Source of the DNA: Chitinophagaceae bacterium
Lineage (GTDB): Bacteria; Bacteroidota; Bacteroidia; Chitinophagales; Chitinophagaceae
Direction: 5' to 3'
DNA length: 5,509 nt
Assembly: GCA_026785745.1 (NCBI GenBank)
Contig: JAJAZO010000345.1
Span: 1-5,509, forward strand
Part shown: positions 1 through 5,509 of the stretch, piece after piece
Position numbering within the stretch: the stretch's first letter is position 1
Layout: each line of letters opens with the position of its first letter
The notes under the pieces: model-generated
Told to the model about the DNA's origin: nothing
The model's input: the letters and a program-made list of their open reading frames with translations, nothing else
The model's database searches: none
Program-made: the position numbers and the translations under genes

Positions 1-650
1 GGCTAGACCCCCGCAGGCCTTTTTATTTTACTCCTTTTCCTTATAACTCCTCTCCTGCTACATACCGTGGTGCCTTACCCGGCGAAATCCAATCATGGGC
101 TTACAGCAGATTACATACTTTCCTGAGAGGAGCACAAACAAAGACACCTGTAATGTCCACAGGTGCTCCAAATACTGGTGGCATTCCTTCTTCAGGAGCA
201 AATGCTGCAACTTATACAGGTGATGCCCCAATCAGAATGCTGACTTTTGCTGAATATAATTTTATCAGGGCTGAAGCAGCACTCCGGTTTACTTCACCAG
301 GTTCAGCACAAACATTTTTTACAGACGGTATAACAGCTTCTATGCAAGCGGCTGGTGTTGCAGCTCCTGATATTGCAACCTATCTTGCAGCAAACGGCAC
401 ATTAAGTGGTACTCCGGCGCAACAATTACAACGTATTATCGAAGAAAAGTATATTGCTAATTACGGGGTATCTCTTGAGCCATTTAATGATTACAGAAGA
501 ACAGGCTACCCTGTACTAACACAATCGCCAACATCTGTTTTAACCGGCGGCATCCCTACCATTTACTTTTATCCGCAAAGTGAGATTAATTCTAATCCAA
601 ATGCAGTCCAAAAAACTACTTTATTTCAAAAAGTATTTTGGGATAATTAA
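1..650 (+). CDS. SusD/RagB-family nutrient-binding outer-membrane lipoprotein (SusD-like_2 type), C-terminal part
   Basis: This is the 3' part of a gene that enters from the left edge; the first whole codon is at base 3 and the reading frame stays open to TAA at 648-650, giving 215 residues. The fragment opens with the LDPRRPFYFT block (fragment residues 1-10) typical of the middle of SusD-like_2 proteins (PF12771 style). It continues with APIRMLTFAEYNFIRAEAAL (about 75-94), the helix conserved in SusD C-terminal halves, then EKYIANYG (148-155), FNDYRRTGYPVL (161-172) and a closing FYPQSEINSNP (189-199). Family proteins are surface lipoproteins that sit as a lid on a SusC TonB-dependent channel and bind the nutrient. 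The lipoprotein signal and N-terminal TPR half are outside the window. The ATG at 153 (MSTG) is internal, because conserved sequence precedes it in the same frame. Its own SusC partner is expected just upstream. A terminator follows 20 bases after the stop, so this is probably the last gene of its operon. Substrate unknown. Confidence 0.93.
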   Translation, partial: LDPRRPFYFTPFPYNSSPATYRGALPGEIQSWAYSRLHTFLRGAQTKTPVMSTGAPNTGGIPSSGANAATYTGDAPIRMLTFAEYNFIRAEAALRFTSPGSAQTFFTDGITASMQAAGVAAPDIATYLAANGTLSGTPAQQLQRIIEEKYIANYGVSLEPFNDYRRTGYPVLTQSPTSVLTGGIPTIYFYPQSEINSNPNAVQKTTLFQKVFWDN

Positions 651-662
651 AATTAAGCAATG

Positions 663-699
663 AAAAAACGAGGCTGTCTCATTAGGGGCAGCCTTTTTT
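663..699 (+). terminator. Intrinsic (rho-independent) terminator after the first SusD gene
   Basis: The stem pairs 671-680 with 685-694: ten base pairs including two G-U pairs, and a four-base loop ATTA at 681-684. It is followed by a run of six T (694-699, the first of which closes the stem) and preceded by a run of six A (663-668). It lies 20 bases after the stop at 650, so it should end the upstream transcript. The A-run on the other side means it could also work in reverse, but no minus-strand gene is seen to need it. Confidence 0.9.
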
Positions 700-737
700 A
701 TTTCAAAAAAGTGTGAGAAAGCACCTGCAACTATTTT

Positions 738-750
738 ATTTTTCTCTCCC
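738..750 (+). repeat. 13-bp direct repeat, copy 1
   Basis: ATTTTTCTCTCCC occurs here and again, identically, at 1032-1044. The following 15 bases (751-765, containing TCTTGTATTTC) also resemble the 14 bases after copy 2 (1045-1058, containing TCTTAAATTTC), so the similarity extends to about 28 bases with one gap. Copy 1 lies about 40 bases after the terminator. Its function is unknown; a duplicated regulator site or a relic of a small duplication are both possible. Confidence 0.55.
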
Positions 751-817
751 ATCCTCTTGTATTTCTAAACTTTCTGGTTATTCTCTCTGTAATTCTTATT
801 CCGGCTGCCCCGTTTTC

Positions 818-893
818 AACCTTCTTATGCTGCATAACCTAAAATACTATTATCCATTTATTGATTACAATCATTTTGTTGGATAAGAAGGTT
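818..893. repeat. 11-bp inverted repeat with two short dyads nested between its arms
   Basis: The left arm AACCTTCTTAT (818-828) is the exact reverse complement of ATAAGAAGGTT (883-893), with 54 bases between them. Two further perfect dyads lie inside or across the left arm: TTATGCTGCATAA (825-837, six-base arms around a central T) and TGATTACAATCA (862-873, five-base arms around AC). The first dyad overlaps the left arm, so the two structures would compete if formed as RNA. As DNA, the set could be operator sites for a dimeric regulator of the downstream pair. The arms are followed by neither a T-run nor a gene end, so it is not a terminator. Confidence 0.5.
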
Positions 894-1031
894 TAAGAAA
901 GAAGCAATAATCATAAAAAAATATTACTTTAAATTTTTTAATATCTCCATATTTCTATTAGAATGGACTTCATATACGGTTAAGGCATACAATCAACATA
1001 AGGTTATAGCAAAAAATGAACAATTTTTTAA

Positions 1032-1044
1032 ATTTTTCTCTCCC
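1032..1044 (+). repeat. 13-bp direct repeat, copy 2
   Basis: This is the second identical copy of ATTTTTCTCTCCC, 294 bases downstream of the first and 75 bases before the susC start codon. The TAAATTTC at 1051-1058 right after it is the closest thing to a -7 promoter element near the gene, which would place this copy over or next to the promoter. That placement is an inference. Confidence 0.55.
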
Positions 1045-1062
1045 GGTTCTTAAATTTCAACA

Positions 1063-1092
1063 ACCATATGCGCATTCTAATTGCGTGATGGT
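1063..1092 (+). promoter_or_regulatory. Possible 5'-leader hairpin upstream of susC
   Basis: ACCAT (1063-1067) pairs with ATGGT (1088-1092), and CGCA (1071-1074) pairs with TGCG (1082-1085). T1069 and G1070 can form wobble pairs with G1087 and T1086, leaving only A1068 bulged and a seven-base loop TTCTAAT. It ends 27 bases before the ATG at 1120, so it would be in the untranslated leader if transcription starts upstream of it. No T-run follows directly enough to make it a classic terminator, although TATTATTTTTTTT (1093-1105) is nearby. Its role is unproven. Confidence 0.3.
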
Positions 1093-1119
1093 ATTATTTT
1101 TTTTATACACTAAAACTAA

Positions 1120-4100
1120 ATGCACATGAGAAAACTGTTTCTACTATTAATGGGGGTTGTGTTTTTTGCCGCACAGGCAATAGCACAACGTACCGTCACC
1201 GGAAAGGTTACAGATGAAAAGGGTAACCCTCTGGCAAATGTTTCAGTACTGGTTAGAGGAACCACCGTTGGTACTGCCACAAAAGCTGATGGCACTTATT
1301 CATTGACAGTGCCAGCCAATGGAAAAGCTATTGTTTTTTCATCTGTGGACATGAGTCCTGTTGAAATGGCAATAGGTACCAATGTGCAAGTTAATGCCAC
1401 ACTCAAAAACGAAGACAAAACAATGGCCGAAGTAGTGGTGACTGGCTATGGCACTCAGAAAAGAAGAGATGTTACCGGTTCTATTTCCACTGTTTCGGGA
1501 AGTAAAATCAAAGATCTGCCTGTTCAAAGTTTTGAACAAGCTTTATCCGGAAGAGCTGCGGGAGTAAGTGTAACGCTGCCTAATGGTGTGCTAAATGCCC
1601 CACCGGTGATACGGGTAAGAGGTATTAATTCTATAAGCCTAAGCAGCTTTCCTTTAGTGGTGCTGGATGGCGTTCCTATTATAAGTGGTGATGCCGGAAA
1701 TAGTGCTTCCAATAATATTCTGTCTGATATTAATCCGGGTGATATTGAAAGCATTGATGTTTTGAAAGATGCTGCCGCCGCTGCCATATATGGTTCCAGG
1801 GCTTCTGCTGGTGTATTATTGGTAACAACCAAAAAAGGAAAACAAGGAAAGGCAAGAGTAAGTTATGATGGCTGGATGGGTTTTACCAAACCATTTAACC
1901 TGGTGCCGTTACTTGATGGCCGTGAATACGAATTAATTAAAAACGAAGGATTAATTAATGCAGGTACACCCCCCAATGGCACTACCCGTGGTTTTTACCC
2001 GTATATTGGCCCTGACGGTAATCCGGTTAGTACCAACTGGTATGATATTATATACAGACAAGGTGTTTCTCAAAACCATAACATGAGTGTAAGTGGTGCT
2101 AATGATAAAACCACCTACTTTTTCTCCGGCGGTTTCACTAAGCAACAGGGTATGCTTGTGAATAATGATTTCAAACGATTGACTTCATTAATGAGCCTTG
2201 ACCATAAAGTGAACTCCCGGTTTACAGTAGGGGGTAAATTTCAGTATAGCACCTCCAGAAATACAGGAGTAAACTCAGGTTCTCTTCCAGGCCAGGCTTT
2301 TAACACCTCTGGAATTGGCCGTTTGGCTTTTAACCTGATGCCGAACGTTCCTGTATTTCTGAATAATGGCCTATATAACATTAATACTGTCAGTAATACC
2401 GTTGGTCAGGGAGCCAATCTCTCAGCATTGCAGTTTACCAATCCTAAATTTTTGATTGACAGAAATATTTTTTCCTCTGCAAATGACAGGGTATTGGCTA
2501 ATTTTTATGGTAGCGTAAAACTTATGGATGGTTTGATTTTTAAGACTGTATATGCCATTGATAACCTTAATGTAACTAACAAGTCTTTTTCGGATCCTTT
2601 TCATGGTGATGGTGTAGCAGCAGCTGGTGATGCTACCTATACAACACAAATTTATAAAAGATGGAACTGGCAAAATCTGCTTACTTATGACAAAACATTT
2701 GGCAAGCATACAGTTGGTGTTCTGGCTGGCGCAGAACAACAGTATTCTACATCTGAAGGCTTTGGTGCAAGCAGGCAGGGGGTTACCGATCCGTTCTACA
2801 ATGAATTTCAGGGAGGCTTTAATACAATATTACCTGCAGGAAGTTTTCTTGGCGAAAATTATCTTCTTTCCTATTTCGGTCGTCTCAACTATAGCTATTC
2901 AAAAAAATACTTATTGTCAATGAACTTCCGAAGGGATGGCTATTCCGCATTTTCACCAAAAAATAAATACGGAAATTTTTGGGGCGGGTCTGCTGGCTGG
3001 GTAGTTAGTGAAGAAAAATTTTGGCAAAATAGTAGTATTTCTAAAGCCATTAGCCTGCTGAAATTTAAGGGAAGCTATGGCCTGGTGGGAAATAATCAGG
3101 GTATCAATGATTTCGCATTCTGGAGTTCCTTTTCCAGCGGATTATATGGCACATCCGCCTCTTTAGCTTTCTCTCAGGCAGGTAACACAAATCTAAAATG
3201 GGAAAGTAGCAAAAAAATCGATTTAGGTATTGAGATCGGCTTCTTTAAAAACAGGGTTACTGCTGAGGTTACGAAGTATATTAATGATGTAGAAAACTTG
3301 ATCCTGGCTGAACCCCAAGCACCATCAAACGGTATTCCCGGTAATTCTATCCTTAGAAATATTGGGAGTATGAGGAACAGTGGTGTTGAATTTACATTAA
3401 ATGCTGCCGTTATTCAGAACAAGAACTTTAGCTGGAATAGCAGTTTCAACATTACTTCCCTTAAAAACAGAGTGCTGGCATTAGCGGCGGGCAATGCAGA
3501 TATACAACCCGCAACATCAGGTTTAGAAAGACCAAGTATGATTCGGGTGGGAGAATCAATCGGTAGTTTTTATGTAGTTCGTACTGCAGGTGTAAACCCA
3601 GCTAACGGGCAACGGATATACTTATATCGTGATGGAACTCAAGTACAATATAATCATTCTGCACCCGCAGCTTCCCGTTGGACATTAGTTGCTACAGGTG
3701 CGGTAGCACCAAGGGTTGCTGACCAGGCAAATGATGGTGTTATTATAGGACCGGCACTGCCAAAATGGCAAGGTGGCTGGGATAACACGTTTAAGTTTCT
3801 CAACTTTGATTTAAATATTCTTATGTTCTTCTCTGGTGGAAATTATATTTATAATGGTACACAAGCTGGTTTACGGGATATGCGCAGCTGGAACAATATG
3901 AAAGATATGTTGACCCGATGGACAAAGCCAGGTGATGTAACTAATATTCCCCGTGTAGTTTTTGGCGATAATATCTCAAACGGATCTGGTGTTGTAATCA
4001 GTGAAAACGTAATAAAAGGAGATTTCATAAAGGCACGAAATATGACTTTAGGATATTCAGCACCTAAGAGAATTTCAGATAAAATAGGGATAAGCAGTTT

Positions 4101-4263
4101 GCGGTTTTATCTGCAGGTACAAAATGCTTTTACTATTACAAAATATCCGGGATTTGATCCAGAAATATCAACTAATGGCAACGGTAACGGCAACCCCAGT
4201 GTTGATAGAAACTCTGTGCCTCAGGCCCGGTCTATTAATGTTGGCTTTAACCTAGGTTTCTAA
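1120..4263 (+). CDS. SusC/RagA-family TonB-linked outer-membrane receptor
   Basis: This protein imports a nutrient across the outer membrane through a 22-strand-type barrel powered by TonB-ExbBD, working with the SusD lipoprotein encoded next. A signal peptide covers residues 1-22 (charged start, hydrophobic LFLLLMGVVFF, cleavage after AIA before Q23). A carboxypeptidase-regulatory-like domain follows at about 24-97 (RTVTGKVTDEKGNPLANVSV). The SusC hallmark EVVVTGYGTQKRRDVTGS lies at 104-121. The plug domain spans about 115-240, with IRVRGINS, PLVVLDGVPI and IESIDVLKDAAAAAIYGSR. The barrel fills the rest, including NLKWESSKKIDLG (about 690) and NIGSMRNSGVEF (747-758), and ends in RSINVGFNLGF with a terminal Phe, as expected for barrel assembly. 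The 1047-aa length is normal and no damage is seen. There is no STN domain between signal peptide and regulatory-like domain, so FecR/sigma-factor-type signalling is not indicated. The start could be ATG 1120 or ATG 1126 (M-H-M); no Shine-Dalgarno decides it. Substrate unknown. Confidence 0.97.
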   Translation: MHMRKLFLLLMGVVFFAAQAIAQRTVTGKVTDEKGNPLANVSVLVRGTTVGTATKADGTYSLTVPANGKAIVFSSVDMSPVEMAIGTNVQVNATLKNEDKTMAEVVVTGYGTQKRRDVTGSISTVSGSKIKDLPVQSFEQALSGRAAGVSVTLPNGVLNAPPVIRVRGINSISLSSFPLVVLDGVPIISGDAGNSASNNILSDINPGDIESIDVLKDAAAAAIYGSRASAGVLLVTTKKGKQGKARVSYDGWMGFTKPFNLVPLLDGREYELIKNEGLINAGTPPNGTTRGFYPYIGPDGNPVSTNWYDIIYRQGVSQNHNMSVSGANDKTTYFFSGGFTKQQGMLVNNDFKRLTSLMSLDHKVNSRFTVGGKFQYSTSRNTGVNSGSLPGQAFNTSGIGRLAFNLMPNVPVFLNNGLYNINTVSNTVGQGANLSALQFTNPKFLIDRNIFSSANDRVLANFYGSVKLMDGLIFKTVYAIDNLNVTNKSFSDPFHGDGVAAAGDATYTTQIYKRWNWQNLLTYDKTFGKHTVGVLAGAEQQYSTSEGFGASRQGVTDPFYNEFQGGFNTILPAGSFLGENYLLSYFGRLNYSYSKKYLLSMNFRRDGYSAFSPKNKYGNFWGGSAGWVVSEEKFWQNSSISKAISLLKFKGSYGLVGNNQGINDFAFWSSFSSGLYGTSASLAFSQAGNTNLKWESSKKIDLGIEIGFFKNRVTAEVTKYINDVENLILAEPQAPSNGIPGNSILRNIGSMRNSGVEFTLNAAVIQNKNFSWNSSFNITSLKNRVLALAAGNADIQPATSGLERPSMIRVGESIGSFYVVRTAGVNPANGQRIYLYRDGTQVQYNHSAPAASRWTLVATGAVAPRVADQANDGVIIGPALPKWQGGWDNTFKFLNFDLNILMFFSGGNYIYNGTQAGLRDMRSWNNMKDMLTRWTKPGDVTNIPRVVFGDNISNGSGVVISENVIKGDFIKARNMTLGYSAPKRISDKIGISSLRFYLQVQNAFTITKYPGFDPEISTNGNGNGNPSVDRNSVPQARSINVGFNLGF

Positions 4264-4282
4264 CAAAAAAATTAAATATATT

Positions 4283-5509
4283 ATGAAATTTAAAATAATT
4301 ATCTACACATTGCTTGCCGGAATTATTGTAAGCAGCTGTGATAAAAGTAAATTAGAACCCATCCCACAAACATTTTTGTCTGATGCGGTAGCTTTCAGCG
4401 ATTCGTCCAGGTGTGTACAGCAGATAAATGGTCTTTACGCTGCCATTAAAACCGGTCAGATGCTGGCCGGTCGCTACATGGTTTATCAGGATGTAAGAGG
4501 TGAAGAGTTTATTAATCTTACTAATAATGCCGTTACTGCATGGCTAACCTGGCAGTTTAATTTAACTGCCAGTGCAAATGAGGTACAAGGTTTTTGGTCC
4601 GCTTGCTATGCAGCCATCAATCGTTGTAACGTTGTAATGGCAGGCTTAAGTTCAGCCCCCATTAATAGTACACTTAAAACCAATCTTACCGCAGAAGCAA
4701 AGTTTGTAAGAGCTCTTTCTTATTATATGCTGATGCAATTGTATGCAAGACCCTTTACTGATGGAAATGGCAGTAGTCTGGGCGTTATATTGAAATTAAA
4801 TCCCGAAACCTCTGGCGGCAATAATCTTCAAGCCAGAACGACAGCCAGTGCTATCTACACTCAAATATTAGCTGACCTTAATGCCGCTGAAGCGGATTTG
4901 CCTTCGACTTATATCAACAGTACACTTAGTACAACCCGGGCACATAAAAACACAGCTATTGCTCTTAAAACAAGAGTACACCTGAATATGGCAAACTGGG
5001 CTTCAGTAATAACAGAAGGGAATAAACTAGTTCCTACTGCTGCCCCATGGAACGCATCTATCGGTGTTGCTAATGGTTTGAATGCAAGTATTGCAGCAGT
5101 ATTCACTAACTATACTACTAACGAATCTATATTTTCAATGCCTTTTACCACACTGAATGTACCTGGAACACAGAATGGTCTTGGCTGGTATTATAATCCA
5201 GGTCCTAGTGGTGGTGGTGAGTTTGGGTTAAACTTAACAGGTAACGGTATTGCTGCCGATCCAAACTGGAGGATGGTAGATGCCCGCCGCAGTTTCAATC
5301 AGGTAACGGGTACTAATACTTTTGTTCGTAAATGGCCGAAAGCTGCTGCTGATGCTGACTGGAGTCCGGTAATTCGTTATGCTGAAATAATGCTAAATTT
5401 AGCTGAAGCATTGGCTCGCAATGAAGCAGGAACAGCCGTAAACGCCAGAGGATTGGCAATATTAAATGCTATCCGGCAGCGGTCCGACCCTACTAATCCT
5501 AATTTTACA
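4283..5509 (+). CDS. SusD/RagB-family nutrient-binding outer-membrane lipoprotein, N-terminal 409 residues
   Basis: The gene starts 19 bases after the susC stop, in an A/T-rich start region without a Shine-Dalgarno, and stays open to the right edge. Residues 1-18 are a lipoprotein signal (KFKIIIYTLLAGIIVSS) with the lipobox VSSC at 16-19, so Cys19 is the lipidated residue. The N-terminal TPR-rich half has SusD-like_3 features (PF14322 style): CDKSKLEP (19-26), INGLYAAI (48-55), FWSACYAAINRCNVVM (104-119), AEAKFVRALSYYMLMQLYA (138-156) and KNTAIALKTRVHLNMANW (222-239). The SusD_RagB (PF07980 style) part includes WRMVDARR (329-336) and SPVIRYAEIMLNLAEALAR (361-379). Family members are commonly about 480-550 aa, so roughly 70-140 residues are missing beyond the window. 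The protein would cap the SusC channel encoded immediately upstream and bind the substrate at the cell surface. The tight spacing supports a single transcript. It belongs to a different SusD subfamily from the one at the left edge. Confidence 0.95.
   Translation, partial: MKFKIIIYTLLAGIIVSSCDKSKLEPIPQTFLSDAVAFSDSSRCVQQINGLYAAIKTGQMLAGRYMVYQDVRGEEFINLTNNAVTAWLTWQFNLTASANEVQGFWSACYAAINRCNVVMAGLSSAPINSTLKTNLTAEAKFVRALSYYMLMQLYARPFTDGNGSSLGVILKLNPETSGGNNLQARTTASAIYTQILADLNAAEADLPSTYINSTLSTTRAHKNTAIALKTRVHLNMANWASVITEGNKLVPTAAPWNASIGVANGLNASIAAVFTNYTTNESIFSMPFTTLNVPGTQNGLGWYYNPGPSGGGEFGLNLTGNGIAADPNWRMVDARRSFNQVTGTNTFVRKWPKAAADADWSPVIRYAEIMLNLAEALARNEAGTAVNARGLAILNAIRQRSDPTNPNFT

Larger units (their letters stand above)
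651..1119. other. 469-base intergenic region between two SusCD units
   Basis: No credible coding frame, tRNA or known riboswitch was recognised here. The left end holds the terminator. The remaining 400 or so bases are AT-rich and must contain the promoter of the downstream susC-susD pair. No good match to the Bacteroidota housekeeping promoter (TTTG, then TAnnTTTG about 20 bases on) was found; the nearest -7-like octamers are TCATTTTG at 871-878 and TAAATTTC at 1051-1058, each one base off and without a proper upstream TTTG. The structured elements are listed separately: the direct repeat at 738/1032, the inverted repeat 818-893, and the leader hairpin 1063-1092. A/T runs at 914-944 and 1022-1037 share AATTTTTTAA (932-941 and 1022-1031) and could be bent DNA upstream of a promoter. 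Confidence 0.7.

Noticed and set aside
153..650. A complete 165-aa protein starting at ATG 153
   Set aside because: The same frame is open back to the left edge and encodes conserved SusD sequence before this Met, so the ATG is internal to a larger gene.
671..694. The AGGCTGTCTC stem as an insertion-sequence terminal repeat
   Set aside because: Similar sequence occurs at some IS ends, but no transposase, target duplication or second end is present, and the tight hairpin with a T-run after a stop codon is fully explained as a terminator.
685..811. 9-bp inverted match between the terminator 3' arm (685-693, GGGGCAGCC) and 803-811 (GGCTGCCCC), as a possible anti-terminator
   Set aside because: The downstream partner would be transcribed only after the terminator had acted, and a 9-bp match in about 470 bases is expected fairly often by chance.
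871..1058. Bacteroidota-type promoter with -7 at TCATTTTG (871-878) or TAAATTTC (1051-1058)
   Set aside because: Each lacks one consensus base, and neither has TTTG at the proper distance upstream, so no promoter is called.
1339..2739. Minus-strand open frames of 64-105 codons within susC (1339-1539, 1524-1832, 1951-2145, 2422-2739)
   Set aside because: They are antisense to a well-conserved SusC coding region, overlap each other, and show no recognisable protein features; they are shadows of the susC frame.
2627..2923. 98-codon plus-strand frame inside susC
   Set aside because: It overlaps the SusC barrel in another frame and has no recognisable domain; the SusC frame is intact throughout.
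4174..4194. Asn-Gly hexamer repeat (AAYGGY, three units) near the SusC C-terminus
   Set aside because: Only three units, in a loop where SusC proteins are often Gly/Asn-rich; too short to suggest phase variation or a distinct function.
4909..5106. 65-codon minus-strand frame
   Set aside because: It is antisense to the second SusD gene, whose frame is continuous and conserved here.

Overview
The window looks like ordinary chromosome from a member of the Bacteroidota, probably a Chitinophagaceae-like soil or water organism. The evidence is the SusC/SusD-type outer-membrane nutrient-uptake genes, the signal-peptide style of the proteins, A/T-rich start regions without Shine-Dalgarno sequences, and moderately AT-rich DNA. 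The lineage below phylum is an inference from protein style only.

Layout, all genes on the + strand. (1) Bases 1-650 hold the last 215 codons of a SusD/RagB-family lipoprotein of the SusD-like_2 type. It is open at the left edge; the ATG at 153 is internal and is not its start. (2) Bases 651-1119 are non-coding: a strong intrinsic terminator right after the first gene, then about 400 AT-rich bases with a 13-bp direct repeat, a long inverted repeat with two nested dyads, and a possible leader hairpin just before the next gene. (3) Bases 1120-4263 encode a complete SusC/RagA-type TonB-dependent receptor of 1047 aa. (4) Nineteen bases later, 4283-5509 encode the first 409 residues of a second SusD/RagB lipoprotein, of the more classical SusD-like_3 plus SusD_RagB type. 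It is open at the right edge.

Genes 3 and 4 form one SusCD pair: the SusC barrel is the TonB-driven outer-membrane channel and the SusD lipoprotein is its substrate-capturing lid on the cell surface. Gene 1 is the SusD end of a separate, upstream SusCD pair, insulated by the terminator. The two SusD proteins belong to different subfamilies, so the pairs are unlikely to be a recent tandem duplication. No carbohydrate-active enzyme, peptidase, sigma/anti-sigma pair or sensor gene lies in the window, so the substrates cannot be assigned.

Nothing here amounts to a convincing undescribed system. The items most worth a second look are the repeats and dyads in the 469-base gap between the two transcription units.
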